Numbered from the stretch's first letter, positions 50,201 to 59,152 are shown. The stretch is 64,000 bases of DNA from M3007 sp046160625 (GCA_046160625.1 JBJXGZ010000107.1:25168-89167), one strand, 5' to 3'. The notes: a model not told the origin generated them from the sequence alone. A program made the numbers and translations.

Positions 50201-51577
50201 TTAATACTCCACTCCCAAAGCTTTCAATGTTTCCAAATCGAGGTTGCCAACGGGGAGGTACTTCTCTTTTTGGAATTTGACAAGTGCTGCCTTCGTACGG
50301 GCGCCCATGATATTGTCGGTAGGGCCTGGATCGTAGCCAGCTTTGATCAGCGCGGCTTGTATCTGGCGAATGGTATAGCCAGTTACTTTTTCACCGCAAA
50401 GCACTTCGCGCCACTCGGTGAAACCGCCGGGTTTTACCAATTTGCGCTTAGTGATGGTGGCCGTTTCAGCCGGGATGTCTTCAGTGCGGGTAGTTGCAGG
50501 TGTTTTTAACACGCGGGTGGTGAGCGTCTCCGTTACTGCAGGAACGTTTTCTTCCCGGGTAGTCGCAGGGGATTTGAGCACTTGTTTGGTTACGGTAGCA
50601 TATTCAGGCTCAACATCTATTTCCCGGGTAGTAGCAGGAGTTTTGATTACCTGTTTTTTCACGACGGAATATACAGCCGGGATGATTTCCTCGCGAGTAG
50701 TAGCCGGAGTTTTCACCTTACGAACCGACATTGTTTTGAATTCGGCGGGAATAATTTCTTCACGGGTAGTAGCCGGGGTTTTCACTTTCCGGACGACACG
50801 ATTGCCCATTTTTGCGGCTACTTCGGTAGTTTTGGTACAACCGGCATCGGCGACACCTGAATAATCACAGCCTTTGTTGACGCGCTTGGTAATGGTCTGA
50901 TATTCAGCAGGCGTTTCTACCAAACACCACACGAGACAATCGTCGGGATTGGCGCTAAGGCAATTGGCATCAGCACGCTTTTTCACCCATTTGGTGGAAG
51001 CGGGTTTCGTCTCTACACGTTCGGTGATGTTTTCGTATCTGGGTTGCGACACATCAATTTTGGTGTAAGCGGGCTCCATTACATAGGATTCTGTAACGTT
51101 TTCGTACACGGCAGGGATTTCGATAAGGCGCTTGCCCTCTGGTTTGATTTGTACACGCTCCGTAACGGTTTCGTAAACTGCGTCAACAGCAATTATGCGC
51201 TTTCCTTCAGGTGTGATCAGTATGCGCTCTTCGATGTTATCATACACGGCTGCTACGGGAACAATGCGCTTGCAGCCTGCTTTCGCCAGCACCCTTTCGG
51301 TTTCTGTAACGTACACGGCAGGCACTGTGGTGATCTTTGTGCAACCAGCTTTCACAGTAATGGTTTCGGTCTTGTCATCGTAAGTGGCTGGTACCGCGAT
51401 GGTGCGCTTGCCGGCGGGTTTGATCGTCACTACTTCGGTGACGGTCTCGTATTGATCGGCAATAAGGCATTTGGCGTAGCACTTACCGGGTTGGGCGTTT
51501 GGTGGTGCATCTTGGGCGGAAACGGCCATTGCAAAACCGATAAGCAGGAAAGAAAGGAGGAAATGTATTTTTCCCAT
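50201..51577 (-). CDS. Exported repeat protein with C-terminal peptidoglycan-binding domain
   Basis: A 458-residue protein with a signal peptide (MGKIHFLLSFLLIGFAMAVSAQ). It holds two sets of short repeats. The first has about five units with PAVYETVTERVQIKPEGKR. After a Cys-containing centre (ANCLSANPDDCLVWCLVE) come five units of about 23 residues with TPATTREE-x-x-PA. The C-terminus is a PG_binding_1-like domain (IRQIQAALIKAGYDPGPTDNIMGARTKAALVKFQ). The repeats are probably beta-strand building blocks of an envelope fibre anchored to the wall. Family unknown. Confidence 0.82.
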   Translation of the reverse strand: MGKIHFLLSFLLIGFAMAVSAQDAPPNAQPGKCYAKCLIADQYETVTEVVTIKPAGKRTIAVPATYDDKTETITVKAGCTKITTVPAVYVTETERVLAKAGCKRIVPVAAVYDNIEERILITPEGKRIIAVDAVYETVTERVQIKPEGKRLIEIPAVYENVTESYVMEPAYTKIDVSQPRYENITERVETKPASTKWVKKRADANCLSANPDDCLVWCLVETPAEYQTITKRVNKGCDYSGVADAGCTKTTEVAAKMGNRVVRKVKTPATTREEIIPAEFKTMSVRKVKTPATTREEIIPAVYSVVKKQVIKTPATTREIDVEPEYATVTKQVLKSPATTREENVPAVTETLTTRVLKTPATTRTEDIPAETATITKRKLVKPGGFTEWREVLCGEKVTGYTIRQIQAALIKAGYDPGPTDNIMGARTKAALVKFQKEKYLPVGNLDLETLKALGVEY

Positions 51578-51708
51578 GGTGAGAATGAGTTGGTTAACTG
51601 AAAAAATGTTTAATTTCGATTGTTTTGAATGAAGCGATGCAAAAGTAACTGGACAAGCCGTGAAATAGAGTGTTTTCTCTATGAAATTTTGATCAAAAGG
51701 ATCTTGAT

Positions 51709-52917
51709 CTAAATCATGTTTTTAGGGTAACAAATAAAATGTTTCGTAACCCGTTGAGTGTAAAGGGGTACGTCCGAACATTGATCAATTGGCAACACCG
51801 CTCCATTTTTGAAAAGTATTTTTATCTGCTCTTTGGAATCGTCGTAAGCGCGGTTGCTTTCTAAGCCGGTATATACAAGGTGTTCTAGGATCGCGCTTTC
51901 GCCCATATTCGCCCGCACCTTTTGTTGTATGGAGAGAATATAATCGGCGGAGATTGGTTCATTATACCATTCCAGTCTGAACAACTGTCGGTCGAGCAAG
52001 CCCTTGGACAGAAAAGCGAGCGTGAAGTCACTTGCTTCTGACCAATATTTGATGGCTGCGGTCACATCGTGGTCATCCAGGCGGGAGAAATGCGAAAGCA
52101 ATTCAGCTGGATTCGACGCATCGCTGGGCTTCCAATTGAAAAACCAGGCTAAATGGCGCGGCACTTCGAGCTCCTCCCCGGCAAGTGAAAGCTCCCTTGC
52201 TCTGCGCAGTGTATGGATCAGCATTTTTTCAGCAGACACCCCTGTTTTGTGCAGATAAACCTGCCAGTACATCAGGCGCCGCGCGATGAGGAATTTCTCA
52301 ATGCTGTAAATGCCTTTTTCTTCCACTACCAATTCGCCTTCGTGTACATCAAGCATCTTTATGATACGGTCGTAACTGATAACGCCCTCACTTACGCCCG
52401 TAAAAAAACTGTCGCGGTTGAGGTAATCCATGCGATCCATGTCAAGTTGTCCTGACACAAGCTGGTGGAGGAATTTTTTTGGATACTTATCCCGGAAGAT
52501 GTTGATCGCCAATGCCAAACGCCCATCAAATTGGCGGTTGAGGTCTTCCATGAAAAGACTGGAAAGTTCCTCATGGTGCATTTCGGCCAGGGTGTGTTCG
52601 AGGGCATGGGAGAATGGGCCGTGACCAATATCGTGTAAAAGAACCGCAATACAAGCACCCTCAGCCTCTTCATTGGTGATCTCCGCTCCTTTATTGACGA
52701 GGGTTTCAATGGCCTGCTGCATGAGGTGCAGGGCGCCCAAGGCATGGTGAAATCTTGTGTGCAAAGCCCCGGGATATACATAAGAAGTAAGGCCGAGTTG
52801 CCGAATGCGCCGCAATCGCTGGAAGTAAGGATGGTCTATCAAATCCAGCAAAATACCATGCGGCACTGACACAAAGCCGTAAACGGGGTCGTTGAAGATT
52901 TTTTTGCGGGGGATCAT
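51709..52917 (-). CDS. HD-domain phosphohydrolase
   Basis: A 402-residue protein. HD-superfamily residues: H in ALHTRFHHALGALHL, HD in VLLHDIGHGPFSHALEHT, and a late D in SGQLDMDRMDYLNRDSFFTG. This pattern is that of dNTP triphosphohydrolase/SAMHD1-like proteins. It is cytosolic. It likely hydrolyses a (deoxy)nucleotide, but the substrate cannot be read from sequence. The beta-CASP gene lies 25 bases upstream, so a shared transcript is likely. Confidence 0.88.
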   Translation of the reverse strand: MIPRKKIFNDPVYGFVSVPHGILLDLIDHPYFQRLRRIRQLGLTSYVYPGALHTRFHHALGALHLMQQAIETLVNKGAEITNEEAEGACIAVLLHDIGHGPFSHALEHTLAEMHHEELSSLFMEDLNRQFDGRLALAINIFRDKYPKKFLHQLVSGQLDMDRMDYLNRDSFFTGVSEGVISYDRIIKMLDVHEGELVVEEKGIYSIEKFLIARRLMYWQVYLHKTGVSAEKMLIHTLRRARELSLAGEELEVPRHLAWFFNWKPSDASNPAELLSHFSRLDDHDVTAAIKYWSEASDFTLAFLSKGLLDRQLFRLEWYNEPISADYILSIQQKVRANMGESAILEHLVYTGLESNRAYDDSKEQIKILFKNGAVLPIDQCSDVPLYTQRVTKHFICYPKNMI

Positions 52918-52942
52918 TTGAAAAGCCTTTTTGACTTATTTT

Positions 52943-54364
52943 TTATAACTGCTCCTCCTCTCCCAATCTTGGAACCTCCACGTTTTTGAACCCATTTTTC
53001 ATCAAGTACTCCCGCCATTTTTCCTGACGGTCCAGCGTGCCGTGTACAAGCCACACCTTTTTTGCCGACTGCTTTTGGTTGGCAATCATTTCGAGCATTT
53101 CCACGCGGTCGCCATGGGCGGAAAACGAATCCATGATTTCTATATCTGCCTTAACCTCAAGGTGTTGTCCAAAGAGAAAGACACTTTGCACGCCTGCGCG
53201 AAGTTGGCCGCCGAGGGTATTTGGCGAACAATAACCCACAATGAGGATGGTGTTTCGTTCGTGCTCAATATTATTCGCGACGTGGTGGCGGATGCGGCCA
53301 GCGTTCATCATGCCGGAGGCTGAAATGATGATACATGGCTCTGAAGAATCATTAAGTTGTTTGGAGGCTTCCGTGTCTCGGACATAAATCAAACCATTGA
53401 ATCCGAAAGGGTTGTCGTCTTCGGTCATATAGCGGTGGAGCTCAGTATCAAAGCACTCAGGGTGATTTACAAACACCTCAGTGGCATTGACCGAAAGTGG
53501 GCTATCCACGTACACAGGCACATTTGGCAACTCTCCTGCGTTTTGGAGTTTGTCGAGCATGTACACGATTTCCTGTGTGCGGCCTACAGAAAAAGCGGGT
53601 ATAATGACCTTGCCTCCTTTTTCTTCGCAGGTGTGACGAATGATATTGATAAAGTGCCCGACTTCAGCAGGAGGGGACTCGTGTTCGCGGTCGCCATAAG
53701 TGCTTTCGCAAATAAGATAATCCACTTCAGGCATGGGCAATGGATCGCCCAAAATGGGCCGATGTGGCCGACCGATATCTCCTGTAAAGCCAAAATGGGT
53801 TGTTTTCCCGCCTTCCTGGATTTCGAGGGTAACGGAAGCACTGCCAAGGATATGGCCTGCGTCGCGATAAAGCACCCGTACATTTTCGTGAATATAGAAC
53901 CACTGTTCGTAATTGAAACTGGCAAATTGCCGCATTACCTGTTGCACATCCTCCAAAGTGTAAAGCGGTTTTTTCTCTGGTTCGGTCTCTTTGCGGTGCT
54001 TTCGGTTGAAATACTCCGCATCGCTTTCCTGGATTTTGGCGCTGTCCAGAAGCATGATAGCGCAAAGGTCGCGCGTGGCGTGGGTGGAGTATATTTTTCC
54101 CCGAAAACCGTCGCCCACAAGTTTTGGCACACGGCCTGTGTGGTCAATATGCGCATGGCTTAGAATGAGACAATCTATTTCTTTTGGATCAAAATGCCAT
54201 TTTTCGTTAAAACCCGTGAGCGGGTTTTCAGCACCTGCCCGGCCATCATCGTCGCCACCTTGGTAAAGACCACAGTCCAGGAGAATTTTGTAACCGTTGT
54301 CAAGGGTAAGCAGATGGCAGGAGCCTGTGACTTCGCGGGCTGCGCCGCAGAATTTTACTTTCAT
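52943..54364 (-). CDS. Beta-CASP metallo-beta-lactamase-fold nuclease
   Basis: 473 residues from ATG 54364 (MKVKFCGAAREVTGSCHLL). The MBL metal motif is SHAHIDHTGRVP, with DAGHILGSASVTLE and FTGDIGR. The beta-CASP region (PAFSVGRTQEIVYMLDKL) and the RNA-metabolising C-terminus (DSFSAHGDRVEM, VHGTLDRQEKWREYL) match the YSH1/RNase J-related group of bacterial MBL-RMMBL proteins. It probably acts on RNA. The upstream frame extension has no support. Confidence 0.9.
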   Translation of the reverse strand: MKVKFCGAAREVTGSCHLLTLDNGYKILLDCGLYQGGDDDGRAGAENPLTGFNEKWHFDPKEIDCLILSHAHIDHTGRVPKLVGDGFRGKIYSTHATRDLCAIMLLDSAKIQESDAEYFNRKHRKETEPEKKPLYTLEDVQQVMRQFASFNYEQWFYIHENVRVLYRDAGHILGSASVTLEIQEGGKTTHFGFTGDIGRPHRPILGDPLPMPEVDYLICESTYGDREHESPPAEVGHFINIIRHTCEEKGGKVIIPAFSVGRTQEIVYMLDKLQNAGELPNVPVYVDSPLSVNATEVFVNHPECFDTELHRYMTEDDNPFGFNGLIYVRDTEASKQLNDSSEPCIIISASGMMNAGRIRHHVANNIEHERNTILIVGYCSPNTLGGQLRAGVQSVFLFGQHLEVKADIEIMDSFSAHGDRVEMLEMIANQKQSAKKVWLVHGTLDRQEKWREYLMKNGFKNVEVPRLGEEEQL

Positions 54365-54404
54365 AACGGGAATTGCTGTGCAAACCTCGTGAATTGTTTT
54401 TGAA

Positions 54405-54815
54405 CTAAGGGTAAACACCAGTTACGCCCAACTCAAGTCGTTCCAAGATTCGCTCTAGTGTATTGAAATCCAATATTTTGACCGTTGCCTCGCCTAACAA
54501 AGTTTTTGGCAGTATCTCACCATTGTTTACCTCAAAGTGAGCAAACCAATCATGCTTGCGCGGGTTAAAAAAGGGAATTATAGTTTCGGTGTCTTCGAGT
54601 ACTGTGCCAATGTCTGTGCCTTTGTTGGCATTACAAATTGGGCAGGCATAAGCGAGATTTTCAGAAACTGTTAGCCCGTGATGTTTAATAGCGATAATGT
54701 GCTCAATTTGAAACCTGACCATCGCAACTGCTTCTGGCAAGCGGCAATATTCGCAACGGAAGCCTGCTCGTTCTGCTACCTCTCGGCGCAGCTCAGCAGA
54801 GACATAGCGGCTCAT
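54405..54815 (-). CDS. HNH endonuclease, second copy
   Basis: A 136-residue protein with CEYC, IEHIIAIKHHG (EH in place of DH), NLAYACPICNANKG and a shared block IIPFFNPRKHDWFAHFEV, which aligns with the HNH at 40516. It starts 1 base after the stop of its small partner. Both HNH genes sit in the same two-gene order, which suggests a conserved module. Confidence 0.85.
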   Translation of the reverse strand: MSRYVSAELRREVAERAGFRCEYCRLPEAVAMVRFQIEHIIAIKHHGLTVSENLAYACPICNANKGTDIGTVLEDTETIIPFFNPRKHDWFAHFEVNNGEILPKTLLGEATVKILDFNTLERILERLELGVTGVYP

Positions 54816-54816
54816 A

Positions 54817-55074
54817 TTATGCGGTTGCGGGTGTAGGGTTCAGTAACTTAAGTGCTCGGGCTTTAGCAAGTCGAACAATATGTTCGAATAAGAAATACTT
54901 TTCGAGCTCTCCTGATTCAGCTGGGTTGAGGCTGCCCGTCTTTTTTCGCTCCACCAGATATTCAACTCGTTGTTGTACACGCTCTGGGGCGTAATAAGCC
55001 AAAACCTTATCCGGGGAAAGCCCTGCGATAAACTCCGCAAAATCGTCGTATAGGGTTGCTGGTTGTGTGAGCAT
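54817..55074 (-). CDS. Small helical partner of the second HNH nuclease
   Basis: 85 residues from ATG 55074; a TTG six codons earlier is possible. All helical. The C-terminal half (YLVERKKTGSLNPAESGELEKYFLFEHIVRLAKARALKLL) follows the same pattern as the partner at 40922 (K-x-x-x-L-x-x-x-E-x-x-EL ... A-x-R-x-x-x-L), while the N-terminal part differs. Function unknown; antitoxin, specificity or DNA-binding partner are all possible. Confidence 0.7.
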   Translation of the reverse strand: MLTQPATLYDDFAEFIAGLSPDKVLAYYAPERVQQRVEYLVERKKTGSLNPAESGELEKYFLFEHIVRLAKARALKLLNPTPATA

Positions 55075-55202
55075 GAATTTATTTTTCTGCAAAATTCACC
55101 TTTTTTATCCTTTAAAACAAATCCCTTTTTTGCCGATGATGCAAGGTAAGGTATGGTCTGCGGAACTTTCCTCCCAAGCTTTCGTTTCTTTGCGCCGCAT
55201 TT

Positions 55203-57080
55203 ATGGAACAACCAAAATTCTCTATTGACAAAGAACGCCTCGGGCAGCGCCGCGCTGCGCTCGAAATCCTTCGTGTGCGCCTCAAACAGGATTTTGTCGG
55301 AATTGACGAAATCATTGACAGCTTGCTCGACTACATCCAGGTCTGGTATCTGATGCCTGAGGTGCTCACCCGCCCCATCATCGTATGCCTCTGGGGAATG
55401 ACCGGCGTGGGCAAAACCGATCTCGTGCGCCGATTGGTGCAACACCTTGATTTTCAAGAGCGTTTCGCCGAAGTTGAGTTGGGAAATACAGACCAAACGA
55501 CTTATTTCAGCAGTGTAAATGCCATCTTGAAATCCAATGGATTGGTAGACAGCCGGCCTGCTATCGTACTTTTTGACGAGATTCAACGCTTCTACACCAT
55601 TGAACCAGATGGCTCGCCTGTGCAAGTCACCAAGTTCAACGATTTTTGGGAACTGCTCTCAGATGGACGCCTTGCCAAGCGCGAAAAAGAAGATTTCGAC
55701 TACTATATTTCTGATTTCATGTTCAACCAACGGCAGCGCAACCGCCGCCCGCCCGGAGAACCCGCGCCACCAGAAGATCCCTTGCAAGACACCGTTGGGA
55801 TCTGGGAGGCCCGGAACTTGAAAAAAATGCTCGAACTGGAGGAAGATGTGCTCGACATTGCCGAGATGAGCAAGAAGCAGATGCTCGACATCATTATAGA
55901 TGCCAAGAGCCGCCGTCGCGTGTTTGAGCCGATAGATTATTCGCAAATGCTAATCCTCATCAGTGGCAACCTGGATGAAGCGTTTCAAATGGCTACCCAT
56001 ACTTCCGATAGTGAGGTGGACGCGGATATTTATCACGCTTTCACGAAAAAAATAACGGCGGTGGACATTAAAAACGCTCTTACGCGCCGCTTTCGCCCGG
56101 AGCAGGTAGCGCGTTTTGGCAACATACACCTTATTTATCCCAGTCTGCGCAAGGCTGATTTTGAATCGCTTATCCGCAAGGAAGTGGGAAAAATAGTGGG
56201 CCGTACGGAAGAGCGCTTTAATGTGAAAATTCAAATTTCAGACAACGTTTTCGCGCTTATTTACCGCAACGGTGTATTTCCGGTGCAAGGGGTCCGGCCT
56301 GTGTTCAGCAGTGTGACCGATATTTTGGAAACCAATCTAAGCAAGTTTCTTTTTGAATGCCTGAACGATGGAAGCGACTCGTTTTCCATTGATTACGACA
56401 ACGAAGGAAAAAAAATATCGGCGCAAATTGGCAGCCGGAAAGTGGAGATTCCCTTCGTGGGCCGCATTGACAAAATTCGCCAAGGCAACATTGCCGACGT
56501 GGTGGCGAATGTGAGTGTTCACGAGGCGGGTCATGCAGTGGCCTACGTGACCCTCTTTGGTATTGCGCCCTTACAGCTCAAATCGAAAGTGGCGAGCAGT
56601 TATGCTTCGGGTTTTACCTTCCCACATGAGATATATGAGACGAAGGAAAATTTGCTCAAAAAGATAAAGGTGTTCCTCGCAGGAGGCTTGGCCGAAGAAC
56701 TTGTCTTCGGCGATGAAAACGCCACAGTGGGCCGTTCAAACGACCGTGAACACGTAACCATGCTGGCCATGGACTACATCCGCCGCCACGGATTCGATGA
56801 GCGCTATCAGGCCAACTACACCCTTGAATATGGTTTTTCGATGGACAAAAATGCCACCGACAAAGACGTGGAAGCTATGATCGCGAGCATTGTAAAAGAA
56901 ACCCGTGCCCTGCTCGCCAAACAGCTTGACTTCCTGCTTGACCTCTCGCGCGAACTCAACGAGAAAGGCAGCATGGACGCAAAAGACGTGGCCGAAGTGG
57001 CGGCTCGGTTTAATCTTCCGGCAGCGATAAAAGAAGAAGGGTACCTGCACCTGCCGGGGTATCAGGGCAAATTAGGATAA
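55203..57080 (+). CDS. Clp-type AAA+ ATPase fused to FtsH-type M41 peptidase
   Basis: A 625-residue protein with no membrane segment. The N-terminal AAA+ domain has Walker A GMTGVGKT (65-72) and Walker B IVLFDEIQRF, and looks like the ClpA/ClpB second-ring type rather than FtsH's own AAA. A charged insert rich in Arg and Pro follows (about 185-200). The C-terminal third is an M41 peptidase: HEAGH with His440, Glu441 and His444, and the third ligand Asp514 in TVGRSNDREHV, as in FtsH. It is therefore a candidate soluble ATP-dependent protease. Substrates unknown. Transcription may start near TTTCTTTGCG (55188-55197), close to the ATG. Confidence 0.88.
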   Translation: MEQPKFSIDKERLGQRRAALEILRVRLKQDFVGIDEIIDSLLDYIQVWYLMPEVLTRPIIVCLWGMTGVGKTDLVRRLVQHLDFQERFAEVELGNTDQTTYFSSVNAILKSNGLVDSRPAIVLFDEIQRFYTIEPDGSPVQVTKFNDFWELLSDGRLAKREKEDFDYYISDFMFNQRQRNRRPPGEPAPPEDPLQDTVGIWEARNLKKMLELEEDVLDIAEMSKKQMLDIIIDAKSRRRVFEPIDYSQMLILISGNLDEAFQMATHTSDSEVDADIYHAFTKKITAVDIKNALTRRFRPEQVARFGNIHLIYPSLRKADFESLIRKEVGKIVGRTEERFNVKIQISDNVFALIYRNGVFPVQGVRPVFSSVTDILETNLSKFLFECLNDGSDSFSIDYDNEGKKISAQIGSRKVEIPFVGRIDKIRQGNIADVVANVSVHEAGHAVAYVTLFGIAPLQLKSKVASSYASGFTFPHEIYETKENLLKKIKVFLAGGLAEELVFGDENATVGRSNDREHVTMLAMDYIRRHGFDERYQANYTLEYGFSMDKNATDKDVEAMIASIVKETRALLAKQLDFLLDLSRELNEKGSMDAKDVAEVAARFNLPAAIKEEGYLHLPGYQGKLG

Positions 57081-57125
57081 TGGGATTGAACAATGGAGGT
57101 GGTTATTTTATTGACGATTGGCGAG

Positions 57126-57151
57126 TATCCCGAGTGTTCGGGATTGATTTT
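57126..57151 (+). repeat. 26-bp hairpin repeat, copy A
   Basis: TATCCCGAGTGTTCGGGATT plus GATTTT; ATCCCGA pairs with TCGGGAT. An identical copy in the same orientation lies at 59206-59231, so the pair brackets infC-rpmI-rplT. The remaining part of the 57081-57369 gap has no feature I can support. Confidence 0.8.
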
Positions 57152-57369
57152 TGAAATGATGGAAGATTTTTTGAAGTAAGATTGACGATGTACCCGCCAC
57201 GTATACATCAACTATCAAAAATTACTCCATCCTCCATTTCCTTAAAAAATAGACAATCATGTACTCGACAATCATCAATCAAACTAAAAGAACCCATAGA
57301 ATTCTGCCTGACACCTATCCCCCAAAAAATTTCCTTGCTCCTGCCGCGTCAAAGCGCATAACAATATTT

Positions 57370-57377
57370 ACTTTTGC
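57370..57377 (+). promoter_or_regulatory. Candidate infC -7 box (TACTTTTG)
   Basis: TACTTTTG matches TAnnTTTG, 72 bases before the infC start, leaving a leader long enough for translational control. Confidence 0.5.
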
Positions 57378-57448
57378 AACACTTTTGCCAACGGGCGCGT
57401 CGGCATAAACCCAACGCGAACCTTTTTTTCACCAAACCATCACATTAA

Positions 57449-58192
57449 TTGGCATTCAAACCTTACCGACCTAAACCCCCCGGGGGCGCTCGTCCCCCCG
57501 GTTCTCGCCCAGGAGGAGGCCGTCCATTCAACCGCGGCCCACGCCCACCAGAGCACAACATCAACAATTTCATTCGCGCCAACGAGGTTCGTCTTATTGG
57601 CGACAATCTTGAAGAAATCAGCGAAGCGGCAGGTCAATCTGTCGAATCAGGCGTGTATGCAACTTCAAAACTCCAGAAATGGGCCGAAGAACTGGGCCTT
57701 GATTTGGTGGAAATAACTCCCAATGCCGTGCCGCCTGTGGTGCGGATTGTGGATTACAACAAATTCCTTTACCAGAAAAAAAAGCGCGAAAAGGAATTGA
57801 AAGCCAACGCAGTAAAAGTAGAATTAAAAGAAATTCGTTTTGGCCCGGAAACAGGCGAACATGATTTTGACTTCAAATTGCGCCACGCTAAAAGCTTCCT
57901 ATCTGAGGGCAATAAGGTAAAAGCTTATGTTCAGTTCAGGGGTCGCGCCATTGTTTTCAAGGAGCGTGGCGAACTCCTCCTCCTGCGTTTTATGAAAGAA
58001 CTGGAAGAACACGGCTCTGCCGACCAGTTGCCACGCCTGGAAGGGAAAAGGATGCACGTTATTCTTTCGCCGAAAAAAGGGCCGGTGAAGAAGAAAGAGT
58101 CTGCTCCTTCATCTCAGCCTTCGAAACCATCAACATCCGCACTTGTAGAGGCATTGGTATCGCCGCCGCCTCCACTTGATGAGATAGAATAA
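57449..58192 (+). CDS. infC: Translation initiation factor IF-3, TTG start
   Basis: A 247-residue protein. IF3 landmarks are FIRANEVRLIGDN, LDLVEITPNAVPPVVRIVDYNKFLYQKKK, KEIRFGPETGEHDFDFKLRHAKSFL and RGRAIVFKERGELLLLRF. It prevents subunit joining and checks the initiator codon. The in-frame codon just before TTG 57449 is a TAA stop, so initiation must be at the TTG or another non-ATG codon; infC also uses a rare start in E. coli for autoregulation. The protein has a Pro/Gly/Arg-rich N-terminal extension and a Ser/Pro-rich tail. Confidence 0.95.
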   Translation: MAFKPYRPKPPGGARPPGSRPGGGRPFNRGPRPPEHNINNFIRANEVRLIGDNLEEISEAAGQSVESGVYATSKLQKWAEELGLDLVEITPNAVPPVVRIVDYNKFLYQKKKREKELKANAVKVELKEIRFGPETGEHDFDFKLRHAKSFLSEGNKVKAYVQFRGRAIVFKERGELLLLRFMKELEEHGSADQLPRLEGKRMHVILSPKKGPVKKKESAPSSQPSKPSTSALVEALVSPPPPLDEIE

Positions 58193-58242
58193 AGTATCGC
58201 TGTTTTTACGCTGAGCACTTGCCCAGCATCAACCATATTTTA

Positions 58243-58282
58243 GAACCCCGCATGGTTTTTGCCTTGCGGGGTTCTTTATTTC
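58243..58282 (+). terminator. Terminator after infC
   Basis: GAACCCCGCA (58243-58252) pairs with TGCGGGGTTC (58265-58274), followed by TTTATTTC. rpmI then has its own promoter. Confidence 0.75.
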
Positions 58283-58303
58283 CAATAAATTTAAAACTTT
58301 CCT

Positions 58304-58333
58304 TTTGCGCTTTGGCTAAGAATTTTACCTTTG
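58304..58333 (+). promoter_or_regulatory. rpmI promoter (TTTG-N18-TACCTTTG)
   Basis: TTTG 58304-58307 and TACCTTTG 58326-58333 with 18 bases between, as at rpmH, followed by the same GCGCTCCGTTTTTC. It lies 30 bases before the rpmI ATG. Confidence 0.75.
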
Positions 58334-58363
58334 CGCTCCGTTTTTCAAACAGATATTTTTGTC

Positions 58364-58558
58364 ATGCCTAAAATGAAGACCCACTCCAGCGCCAAGAAGC
58401 GTTTTTCGGTGACTGGCAAGGGGAAAGTGAAGCGCAACCGCGCTCGTATGCGTCACTTGATGCGTAAAAAAACGACCAAAGCCAAGCGCCACTTGCGCCA
58501 CGGTGTAGTTGTTGATAAAACCGAGCACGCCCGCATCGAGCGAATGCTCGTCATCTGA
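58364..58558 (+). CDS. rpmI: 50S ribosomal protein L35
   Basis: 64 residues from ATG 58364 (MPKMKTHSSAKKRFSVTGKGKVKR), the usual L35 start. A longer frame would include the promoter. The C-terminal part is HLRHGVVVDKTEHARIERML. Large-subunit protein; standard position after infC, but here with its own promoter and terminator. Confidence 0.97.
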   Translation: MPKMKTHSSAKKRFSVTGKGKVKRNRARMRHLMRKKTTKAKRHLRHGVVVDKTEHARIERMLVI

Positions 58559-58600
58559 ACCCGTAGTCCGGTTGTACGCTCAACCACTTCGGTAACCACG

Positions 58601-58625
58601 ATTCCCGCAAAGGCGGGAATTTTTT
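58601..58625 (+). terminator. Terminator between rpmI and rplT
   Basis: ATTCCCGC (58601-58608) pairs with GCGGGAAT (58613-58620), loop AAAG, then TTTTT. Between here and rplT lies a run of TTAAAAGTAG / TTGAAAG words (58656-58735), another short-repeat stretch. Confidence 0.8.
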
Positions 58626-58655
58626 CAATTCACATTTTTTAACGAGGACATTGGT

Positions 58656-58735
58656 TAAAAGCGTTGATAGTTAAAAGTAGTAAGTTAAAAGTAGCAAGTT
58701 GAAAGAACTTGAAACTTTTAATTCAAAACTTGAAA
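58656..58735. repeat. AGTTAAAAGTAG-type short repeats
   Basis: GTTAAAAG or TTGAAAG words recur about every 14-15 bases, followed by partly inverted CTTTTAATTC. It lies directly upstream of rplT. Confidence 0.55.
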
Positions 58736-58771
58736 CTAACAACCCCGGTGTCGCACTAGAAAATCTTTTTC

Positions 58772-59125
58772 ATGCCAAGAGCAACAAACAACCCGGCCAG
58801 CCGCGCTCGCCGGAAGAAAATCATGCTAGCCGCCCGAGGTTTCTTCGGTGCCCGCTCCAAAGTGTACACCGTAGCGAAAAATGCGCTCGAAAAAGGCTGG
58901 CAGTATGCCTACCGCGACCGCAAATTCAAAAAGCGCATTTACCGTCGCCTCTGGATTGCACGTATCAACGCAGCAGTTCGCCCGATGGGCATCAATTACA
59001 GCAGCTTCATCCACTTGCTCAGCCAAAAAGGCATCGGCCTCAACCGCAAGGCACTGGCCGACTTGGCGCTCAACCATCCTGCGACTTTCAAAGCCGTGGT
59101 GGATGCTTCCAAAGCGAAAGGATAA
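58772..59125 (+). CDS. rplT: 50S ribosomal protein L20
   Basis: A 117-residue basic protein with the L20 pattern: ASRARRKKIMLAARGFFGARSKVYTVAKNAL, then WIARINAAVRPMGINYSSFI and GIGLNRKALADLA. It binds 23S rRNA early in assembly. Last gene of the infC-rpmI-rplT group. Confidence 0.97.
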   Translation: MPRATNNPASRARRKKIMLAARGFFGARSKVYTVAKNALEKGWQYAYRDRKFKKRIYRRLWIARINAAVRPMGINYSSFIHLLSQKGIGLNRKALADLALNHPATFKAVVDASKAKG

Positions 59126-59152
59126 ATTGGCTTCGGCCAGTAGAAAATATGA

